Origin: Bacteroidota bacterium
Lineage (GTDB): Bacteria; Bacteroidota; Bacteroidia; B-17B0; Aurantibacillaceae
DNA: 64,000 bases
Direction of reading: 5' to 3'
NCBI GenBank assembly: GCA_021323535.1
Contig: JAJONO010000020.1
Coordinates: forward strand, 1-64,000
The notes beneath the pieces were generated by a model. The model saw nothing but the letters and a program-made list of their open reading frames with translations, did no database searches and had not been told where the DNA came from. The translations under genes and the position numbers were made by a program. This document shows positions 25,045-33,230 of this stretch, in pieces (position 1 is the stretch's first letter; every line of letters begins with the position of its first letter).

Positions 25045-25073
25045 AAAATCCCTCGAAAAACGAGGGATTTTTG
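25045..25073 (+). terminator. Intrinsic terminator after clpP
   Basis: aaaatccctcg (25045-25055), loop aaaaa, cgagggatttt (25061-25071): a perfect 11-bp stem flanked by A and T runs. It could work in both directions but only clpP needs it. Confidence 0.85.
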
Positions 25074-25103
25074 CTTTAAAAGAGCTCAAAAAATGGCACG
25101 GAT

Positions 25104-25134
25104 TTTGACTTATGGGGGGATATAAATATATTTG
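25104..25134 (+). promoter_or_regulatory. Bacteroidota-type promoter of secreted-protein gene
   Basis: TTTG at 25104-25107, 19-base spacer, TATATTTG at 25127-25134; start codon at 25157. Confidence 0.75.
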
Positions 25135-25156
25135 TTTAATCAGAAATTACTCTAAT

Positions 25157-25765
25157 ATGAAAAAGATCCTATCGTTTTTACTTATTGCGTCGGCAAGTAT
25201 TGCTTTTGCACAACCAGGTAAAAATAAAGAAGCCAAAATGGCACCCGTAACTGCTCCCGGATATTATGTTCCTGTAAAAGGCGACACAGTAAGAGGTGAG
25301 ATCCAAACTAACCCCGATTCAGAACTGGATTTTTACAAAGGTTTTAATTTTAAAGCAAAAGGGGCTAATAAAGTAACTGCCATCAGTAATAAAAAAGCCA
25401 AAGCCTACGGTGTTAACGGAAAACATTTTCAACTGGTACCATATGATGAGCAAAACTCAGTTTACATCGAAATTTTAGCTACGGGCCGTCTGAGATTCTA
25501 TGAATACAAATACGCTGATACCGAACAAGGACAACCTATCATTGTAAGCAAGTATTACATTCAGGATACACAGGCAGATGATAAAAACGTTGAATTACGT
25601 GAACTTAGGCCAATCTCTACCAAATTCTACAAAAAAGAATTAAAAGCGTATATGAAGGACCAGCCTGTAACTTACAACGATCTTGATAAATTTACATTTA
25701 ACAGAGCCGCTGTAATCAAAGCTATCCAGGAGTTTAATAAGTATTACGAAGCTCCTACAAACTAA
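25157..25765 (+). CDS. Secreted protein of unknown function (202 aa)
   Basis: The ATG at 25157 gives a clean signal peptide (KKILSFLLIASASIAFAQ). The mature part has PVKGDTVRGEIQTN, FNFKAKGANKVTAIS, LVPYDEQNSVYIEILATGRL and FYEYKY. This layout (GDTV-x-G-x-I, then a beta sheet) recurs in Bacteroidota exported proteins, but I know no named family. No lipobox, membrane segment or T9SS tail, so a periplasmic protein is likely. It is monocistronic, with promoter and terminator both visible. Confidence 0.75.
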   Translation: MKKILSFLLIASASIAFAQPGKNKEAKMAPVTAPGYYVPVKGDTVRGEIQTNPDSELDFYKGFNFKAKGANKVTAISNKKAKAYGVNGKHFQLVPYDEQNSVYIEILATGRLRFYEYKYADTEQGQPIIVSKYYIQDTQADDKNVELRELRPISTKFYKKELKAYMKDQPVTYNDLDKFTFNRAAVIKAIQEFNKYYEAPTN

Positions 25766-25791
25766 AAATTATTGTCACCCTGAGCATTAGT

Positions 25792-25823
25792 AAAAGCCTT
25801 TCAGAAATGAAGGGCTTTTTTGT
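25792..25823 (+). terminator. Intrinsic terminator after secreted-protein gene
   Basis: aaaagccttt (25792-25801), loop cagaaatg, aagggctttt (25810-25819), then T. One base of the stem is mismatched or wobble. The CGCCAAAG palindrome begins nine bases later. Confidence 0.8.
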
Positions 25824-25831
25824 TTCCCGAC

Positions 25832-25886
25832 AGCAGACATCGCCAAAGTTCATACGAATACAGACTGTACTTTGGTGAAGCCTGCT
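25832..25886. repeat. Palindrome, CGCCAAAG family (copy 1)
   Basis: agcagacatcgccaaagt (25832-25849) and actttggtgaagcctgct (25869-25886) are 18-bp arms matching at 15 positions. A second copy with the same arm words is at 55048-55104. Both lie right after a plus-strand terminator in a gap between convergent genes. Confidence 0.65.
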
Positions 25887-25894
25887 ATTATTAT

Positions 25895-28069
25895 TTATTT
25901 ACGCGCATAACTCTTAAAATACCCACACTCCTTAATCACCTCCTGGTAATATTTAGTGCTTGAGTATTTTTTCAGTTCTACAAAATTTTTAAACGGTATA
26001 AAGGCTACCTTATAATAATCACCCGACGGATTTTTATTGTACCACACATTACGCTCGCATTTGGCAAGCATGTAAGTACATTTGGCCTTTTGCTCATCAG
26101 TTTTTGCCGCACCTAATGCCATCGTATAATATTTTATCGGGAGTGTCATTTCAGAATACCTGTCAGCGTCAGAAACAGCGCAATTATAAAATAACCGTGA
26201 ACTTCCGTAATAATTCAAATTATAAAACGCGTTGGCTAGAAGCAGCGCGTTGTTATAAGTATCCGTAGCCAGCTTATCTTTCATTTCTTTCATCTTTTTA
26301 AGTGTAGAAAGTTTTGTGTACGGATTTTTCTGAGGAAGTGCGTGATCGCAATCGTGACAATCCTTAATGCCACCATTGAACGGATTACTAGGCAATGCCC
26401 CGATGCCGTTCTTACCTGCTTTTTCCATGATTGAAATGGCTGTTTCCAGGTTATCGTTTATGGCTTCTTCTATAGCCTCATATTCGTAAAGGTCCTCTAC
26501 CTTGTATCTGTAAATTTTAGCGCAGTAAAACTCATAAGGTGTTTTGTTTTCTTTCAAAAGGAAATTCTGCATATCATGCAACTGTTTTTTATTATTATAG
26601 AATTCGAGTTTCTCGCTGAAGAATTCCGCTTTCTGAAGATCGCCCTGGTCGCGGTATTTTTTTGCCATGATCTTATGGATCCACATCGAAAGATTAGTGG
26701 TTCTTATTTTTATGCCGCTGCCTTCTTTAGCTATTTCTTCAAGCCAGTTGAATTCAGGTAATAAAGCATTTTCTGATTTGGAATCGATTTTTGTCAAACG
26801 ACTTATCGAATTGATCAGTTCAAACAAACGAACCTCAGCCAAAGCATTTTTATCGGCACTCGTTTTTTTCTTTGCTATAAAAAATGTTTCTTCAGCTTCG
26901 GTGTACTTTTTATCCAGTGTTTGCAGGTAACCTAAAGCCGTATACCATTGCTCAGGTTTCTTCATTTCGCCTTTAATTAATTCTTTGATCACAGCTTGTA
27001 ATTCAAGGTTCTTTTTTATAGCCACATCGTTAGATTCATAGCCGGTAAACTGACCCTCATCAAAAAGTGTCAACTCAATTTTATTGACCGCCCGCGACAA
27101 CAAAATATCCAGCTTATCGCTTTTGGGATCTATCTTCATGATCTCTTTTATCGATCTTACTTCATCTTTGTAAAACATTCCGAGCATTTGCCAGAGTGTA
27201 CACTTCTCGTCGTTGGTTTTACACATGGCGAGTGTTTGCTGAAAATCGGTTTCGTTCTGCGGTTTAAAACTAAAATGCGCCGCTGTTTTTAAGATCTCAC
27301 TTCCATTATAAACAAGACTGTAATAATAATTTGATTTTGCAATATCCTTCTCTCTTTTGATGGAACCAGCCGCATAAGAAAGAGTACGATAGTAAGTTGA
27401 ATTCTTCTTTGCGCTTAACGATTCTTTTTCAAATAAAGCGACCCCTGTTTTGTTATCCCCTTTAAAAAAATAAGCTCTTACCAATTGAAATAAAAAACGT
27501 TGTTTTATAAATTCATCCTTACAGTTTTTGTAAGCTCCGTCGAGTGATTTAATATATACATCCATTCCGCCTAATTCGCGAACCCAGGTTTCCTTCGAGG
27601 ACCAGTCTGAGTTCTGACTTAATGAAAAAATTTCGGCTTTTTTTGCGAAGAAGAGATAATTAAAAAATTCTTTGGACTTTTTATCGCTCATCAACGTAAC
27701 CAGTTTTGAGCCGGCGAGAGATGAAGGAATTTTTCCTGCTTTCAAACTATCAATACCTTTTCGCGTAGTTGTAAAGAGAATGGTCTCAATTTCATTTTCC
27801 GGAACTTTTTTATCGAGATAAACATACCAGTCCTTTACAATTTCTTTACTGAATTTATTATTGTAATCATCATCGTATCCTGTGAAATAAAATCCGTCCC
27901 ATGAATAAATAAAAGGGCTGTAAGATTTATCCACATATACTTCGGGGGTAAAGTTGGTTTGATCTTCTATAGTGTACCAGCCACCGGCGCAGGCAAGCAC
28001 TACTCCTATTCCGGCAAAGGAAGCGCTAATTAAAGCGATCGCCGATTTCTTTGAAAATTTTCTCATCAT
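25895..28069 (-). CDS. Large lipoprotein with helical repeats, unknown function
   Basis: The 724-residue protein has a lipoprotein signal (SAIALISASFAGIGVVLACA; lipid-modified Cys near 27). The remainder is largely helical and TPR-like, with pairs such as RFLFQLVRAYFFKGDNKTGV, QWYTALGYLQTLDKKYTEAE and ALLLANAFYNLNYYGSSRLF. CHDCDH near residue 570 is a possible metal-binding loop. The gene overlaps the preceding lipoprotein gene by 44 bases, so the two are certainly co-expressed and probably form one periplasmic complex. No family name is recognised. Confidence 0.75.
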   Translation of the reverse strand: MMRKFSKKSAIALISASFAGIGVVLACAGGWYTIEDQTNFTPEVYVDKSYSPFIYSWDGFYFTGYDDDYNNKFSKEIVKDWYVYLDKKVPENEIETILFTTTRKGIDSLKAGKIPSSLAGSKLVTLMSDKKSKEFFNYLFFAKKAEIFSLSQNSDWSSKETWVRELGGMDVYIKSLDGAYKNCKDEFIKQRFLFQLVRAYFFKGDNKTGVALFEKESLSAKKNSTYYRTLSYAAGSIKREKDIAKSNYYYSLVYNGSEILKTAAHFSFKPQNETDFQQTLAMCKTNDEKCTLWQMLGMFYKDEVRSIKEIMKIDPKSDKLDILLSRAVNKIELTLFDEGQFTGYESNDVAIKKNLELQAVIKELIKGEMKKPEQWYTALGYLQTLDKKYTEAEETFFIAKKKTSADKNALAEVRLFELINSISRLTKIDSKSENALLPEFNWLEEIAKEGSGIKIRTTNLSMWIHKIMAKKYRDQGDLQKAEFFSEKLEFYNNKKQLHDMQNFLLKENKTPYEFYCAKIYRYKVEDLYEYEAIEEAINDNLETAISIMEKAGKNGIGALPSNPFNGGIKDCHDCDHALPQKNPYTKLSTLKKMKEMKDKLATDTYNNALLLANAFYNLNYYGSSRLFYNCAVSDADRYSEMTLPIKYYTMALGAAKTDEQKAKCTYMLAKCERNVWYNKNPSGDYYKVAFIPFKNFVELKKYSSTKYYQEVIKECGYFKSYARK

Positions 28070-29027
28070 ATCGTTGCAGATTTATACTGTCGAGGTCGTA
28101 ATAAATTATTTCTTTTGGTTCCTGTTTAAATTTATCTTTCAGGTGATCTGCTATTTCCATCAATTGTTCTGCCGAAACAAATTCAATTTTAGCTTCATCG
28201 CCTTCCTGGTAATAATATCCACTCTTAAACAGGCTCCTTTTAGCTTTAAAGATAGAATTAGAAACCGGAATAAAATTAGTGTCGTTAATAAAATTTTGCT
28301 CATTGGTTTTATTCAGAAGTCCGATCACCTTCTTATCACGCATTTGTATTGCCCATGAAAATACAGGCAAAGCCAGGTCGAGCTCCAGCGGGTATTCTTT
28401 TATCCAGGGAGTATATTTTGAAGCTATCTTCTGGCTGTAAATCGAATTGTTGGTATCGGCTTTTATTTCGCCCATGTTGTAATACATGAGAATACCTTTA
28501 TTCACAGGAGGAACGCCTGTTCTTTCTTTATATTTTACCTGGTGAAGACGAATGGTGGCGCTTACGGGTAGTTTCATTTCTTTAGCGCGTTGAAGAAAAT
28601 AAAAATATGTCTCTTTTGTACTTTCCGTCCAGTCGCAATCAAATTGCAGTTCGTGATACACAACCCCGTTCATCAGACTTAATAAGGCCATTGTTAAATT
28701 TACTTCTTTGTAAATTGAGTCAACATCATTTTTAGTTGCTCCTGTAAAAACTTCATTTCTAATAAAGATAACAGGTACGATTGTTCTTTTGGGATGGGTC
28801 CGGATCTTTAATGGTGCAATCATCTTCACATCACCATTTTCTTTAACAACATCAAAAAATTTTACATAAAGCTTTTCGCATTCACTTGCATTGATCGCGC
28901 TTATTTCAATAGGATCCAGTTTCATGCTGCTTTTCCAAAAATAGAATGCGGCTCGCGTTGAATGCTCCCGTGACTCTTTGCAAGCCACGCACAAAACACA
29001 AATAATTATTTTGAAAAAATATCTCAC
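28026..29027 (-). CDS. Lipoprotein of unknown function, possible TIM-barrel
   Basis: The 333-residue protein begins at a GTG (29027). The lipobox is VLCVAC (Cys 16). The body contains NGVVYHELQFDCDWTEST, VSATIRLHQVKYKER, ILMYYNMGE and LELDLALPVFSWAI. The alternation of strands ending in acidic residues with helices suggests a glycoside-hydrolase-like TIM barrel, but I cannot name catalytic residues. It overlaps the following lipoprotein gene by 44 bases. The start codon lies only three bases beyond the U-tract of a terminator hairpin (29031-29063), which is odd. Confidence 0.7.
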   Translation of the reverse strand: MRYFFKIIICVLCVACKESREHSTRAAFYFWKSSMKLDPIEISAINASECEKLYVKFFDVVKENGDVKMIAPLKIRTHPKRTIVPVIFIRNEVFTGATKNDVDSIYKEVNLTMALLSLMNGVVYHELQFDCDWTESTKETYFYFLQRAKEMKLPVSATIRLHQVKYKERTGVPPVNKGILMYYNMGEIKADTNNSIYSQKIASKYTPWIKEYPLELDLALPVFSWAIQMRDKKVIGLLNKTNEQNFINDTNFIPVSNSIFKAKRSLFKSGYYYQEGDEAKIEFVSAEQLMEIADHLKDKFKQEPKEIIYYDLDSINLQRYDEKIFKEIGDRFN

Positions 29028-29030
29028 AAG

Positions 29031-29063
29031 AAAAAAGCCGTCTGTTATGTGAGACGGCCTTTA
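29031..29063 (-). terminator. Intrinsic terminator of the acyl-CoA dehydrogenase gene
   Basis: On the minus strand aaaggccgtct, loop cacataac, agacggctttttt. It ends four bases before the GTG of the next gene. The hairpin follows the dehydrogenase stop at 29084 by about 20 bases. Confidence 0.8.
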
Positions 29064-29083
29064 AACTATTTTAAACTATTTTT

Positions 29084-30223
29084 TTATTTAAGAAGTTCAC
29101 GTGCAATAACAAGCTTCTGAATCTCACTCGTTCCTTCTCCAATGGTACATAATTTACTGTCGCGGTAAAATTTCTCTACCGGAAAATCTTTTGTATAACC
29201 ATAACCTCCGAAGATCTGAACCGCTTCTGTACTTACTTTTACAGCTACTTCACTGGCAAAGTATTTCGCATACGCGCTTTCTTTGGTCATTTTTAATCCC
29301 CTGTTTTTAAGATCAGCTGCCTGAAACGTCAATAACTCAGCCGCTTCGAATTCAGTTGCCATATCCGCTAATTTAAAAGCAATGGCCTGAAAATTTCCGA
29401 TCGGTTGTCCGAATTGCTGACGTTCTTTTGCGTATTTAATACTCGCGTTTAAAGCGCCTTTGGCAATACCAAGACTTAACGCGGCGATACTGATACGACC
29501 GCCATCCAATACTTTCATGGCTTGCACGAATCCGTCGCCAACATTTCCTAAGATCTGCGATTTATGAACGCGGCAGTTGTCGAAGATCAGCTCAGCAGTT
29601 TCGCTGGCGCGCATTCCTAATTTATTTTCTTTTTTACCACCTTTAAAGCCCGGTGTTCCGCGCTCAATAACAAAAGCGGTAATACCATGACTATCCAGCA
29701 ATTCACCTGTTCTTACAAGAACAACGGCAACGTTTCCGGTAATACCGTGTGTGATCCAGTTTTTGGTTCCGTTGATCACCCAGTAATCTCCATCCTGCAC
29801 TGCAGTACATTTCATACGCATAGCATCGCTCCCGGTACCTGCTTCAGTTAGGCCCCACGCGCCGATCCACTCGGCAGTAGCTAATTTTGGTAAATATTTT
29901 TTCTTTTGCTCTTCGTTACCGAAAGCCATAATATGTCCCGTACAAAGACTGTTATGCGCAGCCATTGAAAGCGCGATGGAACCACAGATGCTTCCGAGCT
30001 CAGTAATAGCAGTAACATATTCGGTATAGCCAAAACCTGATCCGCCATATTCTGTTGGAACAAGAACACCCATGAGACCCAGTTCTCCTAATTTTTTAAA
30101 TACATCAACAGGAAACTCCTGAGATTCGTCCCACTCCATCATTTTCGGATAAATATGTTCTTTCCCGAATTTGCGGATCATATCGGCGATCATTTGTTGG
30201 TTTTCGCTCATCTTAAAGCTCAT
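29084..30223 (-). CDS. Acyl-CoA dehydrogenase
   Basis: The FAD enzyme introduces the trans-2 double bond in beta-oxidation or amino acid breakdown and passes electrons to ETF. The 379-residue form starts at ATG 30223 (MSFKMSENQQMIADMIRKFG). An ATG at 30256 would overlap apt by 19 bases and adds a non-conserved tail. Motifs: GAWGLTEAGTGSDA (FAD/substrate loop), WVINGTKNWITHG, GMRASETAELIFDNCRV, YAKERQQFGQPI and GYGYTKDFPVEKFYRDSK, then IGEGTSEIQ with the catalytic Glu. It most resembles short-chain/butyryl-CoA enzymes. Transcribed behind apt. Confidence 0.93.
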   Translation of the reverse strand: MSFKMSENQQMIADMIRKFGKEHIYPKMMEWDESQEFPVDVFKKLGELGLMGVLVPTEYGGSGFGYTEYVTAITELGSICGSIALSMAAHNSLCTGHIMAFGNEEQKKKYLPKLATAEWIGAWGLTEAGTGSDAMRMKCTAVQDGDYWVINGTKNWITHGITGNVAVVLVRTGELLDSHGITAFVIERGTPGFKGGKKENKLGMRASETAELIFDNCRVHKSQILGNVGDGFVQAMKVLDGGRISIAALSLGIAKGALNASIKYAKERQQFGQPIGNFQAIAFKLADMATEFEAAELLTFQAADLKNRGLKMTKESAYAKYFASEVAVKVSTEAVQIFGGYGYTKDFPVEKFYRDSKLCTIGEGTSEIQKLVIARELLK

Positions 30224-30237
30224 ACCTACGCCATTTT

Positions 30238-30765
30238 CTAATACTGTACCAGACATGTGATATTATTTGAATGATTAATTAATTTATTTCTTCCGTTTAA
30301 AAACTCCAGCCCAACCACGAAATTAAATCCTGCCACTTTTGCTCCAAGTTTTTTAACCAGTTGCGCAGCTGCTTCCGCTGTTCCACCAGTGGCTAAAAGA
30401 TCGTCGTGAATTAACACGTTCCAGTCTTTCTGAAGAGCATCTTCATGAATTTCTATCTTACTTGAGCCGTACTCCAGGTCGTACTCATAGCACGTGGTTT
30501 TATAAGGCAATTTACCTGATTTTCTTATTAAAACAAAAGGAATGTTCAATTTGTTTGCCATTAAAAATCCGAATAAAAAGCCCCTGCTTTCAATACCTAC
30601 AATGGCATCGGGCTTATGATCCATTTTTGAAATGAAGCCATCAACAATGTCTGAACATAATTTCTGGTCATAAAAAATGGGAGTAATGTCCTTAAAAAGG
30701 ATCCCCGGTTTCGGAAAATCCGCGACATCACGTATGGTTTGTTTTATGGCTTGTTCGAGCTTCAT
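30238..30765 (-). CDS. apt: Adenine phosphoribosyltransferase
   Basis: Apt salvages adenine with PRPP to AMP. The 175-residue protein contains DFPKPGILFKDITPIF, VGIESRGFLFG, VLIRKSGKLP and the PRPP-binding VLIHDDLLATGGTAEAA. Full length for the family. A TATGTTTG element on the minus strand (30779-30786) could be its -7 box, but no clear -33 box is visible. Probably followed by read-through into the acyl-CoA dehydrogenase. Confidence 0.95.
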   Translation of the reverse strand: MKLEQAIKQTIRDVADFPKPGILFKDITPIFYDQKLCSDIVDGFISKMDHKPDAIVGIESRGFLFGFLMANKLNIPFVLIRKSGKLPYKTTCYEYDLEYGSSKIEIHEDALQKDWNVLIHDDLLATGGTAEAAAQLVKKLGAKVAGFNFVVGLEFLNGRNKLINHSNNITCLVQY

Positions 30766-30822
30766 TTTTTAAAGCCTACAAACATAGCAATTTTTTCAGA
30801 ACAGGGAAGGATTTTAGGCGGT

Positions 30823-31410
30823 TTAACGGGGTTCTTTTTTACAATAAACATCCGATTTTTCAACAGGATATTTTTCATCAAGGTTAATATTGTTAAAACT
30901 CTTCACATTGCCCCACATGAAGAATTTCTCAAAGAAAGGTAATAGCTTATTGGTTTTGATCTGCTCCAGGAAATACACTTCGTGTTCCTTTTCCTTAATA
31001 CCCATTTCGTACAACACTTTATCGTGTTCCGTAATTCCAATGGAGTTAAAGAATTGTTTCATCCTGAAATATTCGCACACATTACCGCTCTCAAGTCTTC
31101 CCGCAAAATAAAAAGGCATGAACCAGCCGATCACATAACAACTTCCTGAAATAATTTTTCCCACCACATGAAAGCGAAATTCGTACCATTTTGAAACAGG
31201 AATATTATATTGCTTCATAATCTCTAGCACTTCTTTACGGTGCTGCCATTCATCATCTTCAATTTGTTTAATGGCTTTTTTCTCTTCAGGGCTCTTAACA
31301 GCGCCGGCATGACCAATATAGGCAAAGGCCGCGGCCTTTTCGGCCGAATATGCCATTTGCAGAAGGTCCACCAACTCGCGGTGGTTTAATGTGATTGGTT
31401 TCTGGGACAT
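30823..31410 (-). CDS. Ferritin-like di-iron protein (Coq7/demethoxyubiquinone hydroxylase-like)
   Basis: The 195-residue, mainly helical protein carries repeated Glu/His metal ligands: AYSAEKAAAFAY (Glu), EDDEWQHRKEVL (ExxH-type), RLESGNVCEYF and GIKEKEHEVYFLEQI (ExxH-type). The central stretch GSCYVIGWFMPFYFAGRLES is hydrophobic and probably membrane-associated, as in Coq7. The substrate is unknown; menaquinone rather than ubiquinone is usual in Bacteroidota, so a true Coq7 role is doubtful. It lies three bases from the end of the M28 peptidase gene upstream, suggesting one transcript. Confidence 0.75.
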   Translation of the reverse strand: MSQKPITLNHRELVDLLQMAYSAEKAAAFAYIGHAGAVKSPEEKKAIKQIEDDEWQHRKEVLEIMKQYNIPVSKWYEFRFHVVGKIISGSCYVIGWFMPFYFAGRLESGNVCEYFRMKQFFNSIGITEHDKVLYEMGIKEKEHEVYFLEQIKTNKLLPFFEKFFMWGNVKSFNNINLDEKYPVEKSDVYCKKEPR

Positions 31411-31412
31411 TC

Positions 31413-32639
31413 TTATTTAAATTCTACATTCAGAACTTTTGTTTCTTTTCCTCGTAACACTTCTACCGTTGTTGTATCACCTTTTTTGAATTTAGAAAGT
31501 ACTTTCATGTATTCCATCACATCTTTCACCGGCATATCGCCCAGTTTTTTTACGATATCGCCTTTCTCCATTCCGGCCTTTGAAGCAGGTTTTCCATCCG
31601 TTACTCCATCCACGCGCATACCTTCTCCATCGAAGGTATAATCAGGCATTACTCCAAGTGTGACTTTAAATGAAGTTTTTCCGGTATCAGGATTTCTTGT
31701 TTTGAGAAATTTGAGTTTCCCGTAAGGATATGTTCTTTCAACAAGTTTGGCAATATATTTAAGCACTTCTGATTCTCCCGCATAGTTTACTTTTTCAAAA
31801 TCATCGGTTGGCTTATGATAATCGGAATGTTGTCCTGTAAAGAAATGCAAAACAGGAATATCTTTCAGATAAAAAGACGTTTGATCGCTGGGACCAATAC
31901 CACTGCTGTCTTTTTTAATGCTGAATTTAGAAGAAACAGAATCAATAAGCGGCACCCATACCGGTGAGGTTCCTACACCATAAACAATGAGTTTTTTCTC
32001 TTTATTCAACCGGCCAATCATATCCATGTTGATCATATAATTGATCTTTGAAAGATCTATATCCGGATTGTCGCACCATTTTTTAGAGCCAAGAAGTCCC
32101 AGCTCTTCCCCGCTAAAACACATGAACAGAAAATTATACGGTTCGTTTTTTTTATTGCCCGCAAAATATTTCGCGAGTTCTATCACACCCGCAGTGCCGC
32201 TTGCGTTATCATCGGCGCCATTGTGTATTTTCCCTTCGGGATTTGCATCAAGACTATTATGATCATGTCCTAACCCAAGGTGATCGTAATGTGCGCCGAT
32301 AACAATAGTGTAAGGCGCTTTATTATCAAGAAATCCCACCACGTTATTGCCGGTTCTTTCTTTTACACCTGCTGTAGAAGTATCGTGTGGATTAAGACTC
32401 TTTTTAAACGTAAAAGGCTTTAAATACGAATTGTTAAATGGACTAAGTCCAATCTTTTTAAAATTATCGGCAATATAATTGGCGGCTTTTACCTCATCTT
32501 CAGTTGCTGTTCCCCTGCCCTTTAGCTCATCGCTGGCTAGAAATTTTACATGTTTTTTAATAGAACCGGCATCGAAATTCTGAGCTTGTAAGAATAATGT
32601 TCCAGATAACAGAAATAATGGGGTCAATACTTTTTTCAT
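31413..32639 (-). CDS. Secreted M28 family zinc aminopeptidase with PDZ domain
   Basis: The 408-residue protein starts at ATG 32639 with a signal peptide (KKVLTPLFLLSGTLFLQAQ). Residues 25-300 form the M28 fold with all five metal ligand sites: VIGAHYDHLGLG, GADDNASGTAG, SGEELGLLGS (base plus ligand Glu), NMDMIGRL and GQHSDYHKPTDD. Residues 310-408 are a PDZ-like domain (DGVTDGKPASKAGMEKGDIV). It removes N-terminal residues from peptides outside the cytoplasm. No T9SS tail, so periplasmic. Confidence 0.92.
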   Translation of the reverse strand: MKKVLTPLFLLSGTLFLQAQNFDAGSIKKHVKFLASDELKGRGTATEDEVKAANYIADNFKKIGLSPFNNSYLKPFTFKKSLNPHDTSTAGVKERTGNNVVGFLDNKAPYTIVIGAHYDHLGLGHDHNSLDANPEGKIHNGADDNASGTAGVIELAKYFAGNKKNEPYNFLFMCFSGEELGLLGSKKWCDNPDIDLSKINYMINMDMIGRLNKEKKLIVYGVGTSPVWVPLIDSVSSKFSIKKDSSGIGPSDQTSFYLKDIPVLHFFTGQHSDYHKPTDDFEKVNYAGESEVLKYIAKLVERTYPYGKLKFLKTRNPDTGKTSFKVTLGVMPDYTFDGEGMRVDGVTDGKPASKAGMEKGDIVKKLGDMPVKDVMEYMKVLSKFKKGDTTTVEVLRGKETKVLNVEFK

Positions 32640-32700
32640 GTACAATAAATTAAATGCAGAAGTAAAAGTACGAAACCATTTGAGTTAAAAAACTAAATAA

Positions 32701-32748
32701 CAGGATGTCTGTTCATGCCAGATCACCACAGATAGTGGACAGGATGTC
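32701..32748. repeat. Short direct repeat with hairpin in intergenic gap
   Basis: caggatgtc occurs at 32701-32709 and 32740-32748, with a small hairpin ccac-agata-gtgg (32726-32738) between. Nothing else identifiable in the 200-bp gap besides the promoter at 32818-32847. Confidence 0.4.
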
Positions 32749-32817
32749 AAAAATTACCGCAAAAAAGGTATGAAATCAGGTAAAACTCTTAAAAGAATGA
32801 TTTAAGACTTTTTTAAT

Positions 32818-32847
32818 TTTGTATTCATTAGAATTTTTCTAGATTTG
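32818..32847 (+). promoter_or_regulatory. Bacteroidota-type promoter of the SulP-carbonic anhydrase region
   Basis: TTTG at 32818-32821, 18-base spacer, TAGATTTG at 32840-32847. Transcription would begin near 32854, which falls inside the longest form of the next ORF and argues for a later start or a leaderless message. Confidence 0.6.
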
Positions 32848-33162
32848 CTACGTTTGAAAATATACCGGTACATAGGCATTTTCATATTTCTGTTTGCAAT
32901 GGTGTTTACTGTTGTGCAGTATATGCCATTGGATGAAGAACTCCTTCACAAAACCGAGCTTACAAAAAAGACCGCAAGTGAAGAAGCGGGCTCTGAAAAA
33001 GATTCTGATGTTGATGGCGACGATGAACTAAACGGATTCATGGCTTCATTCGTTTCTGTTGAATGGAACAATTTTGCAATAAAGCAGAACATATACAGTT
33101 ACTACTCGCACAAATACAGGTGCGCGCTAATCAATATTATTACTCCTCCTCCCGAAGTTTAA
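32845..33162 (+). CDS. Small membrane-anchored protein upstream of SulP
   Basis: The ORF has up to 105 residues with a single hydrophobic segment (YRYIGIFIFLFAMVFTVV), an acidic middle (EEAGSEKDSDVDGDDEL) and a tail NIITPPPEV. The start is unclear: TTG at 32845, TTG at 32854 or ATG at 32899. The promoter at 32818-32847 fits the later ones. No family recognised. It precedes the SulP transporter by 68 bases on the same strand and could be a regulatory or accessory subunit; this is inference. Confidence 0.5.
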   Translation: MLRLKIYRYIGIFIFLFAMVFTVVQYMPLDEELLHKTELTKKTASEEAGSEKDSDVDGDDELNGFMASFVSVEWNNFAIKQNIYSYYSHKYRCALINIITPPPEV

Positions 33163-33230
33163 ATGAAACGTGACCCTTGCAATTTTCTGTAGGGGCTGAA
33201 TTGTACTTACCGTTTAATTTAAATTTTCAT

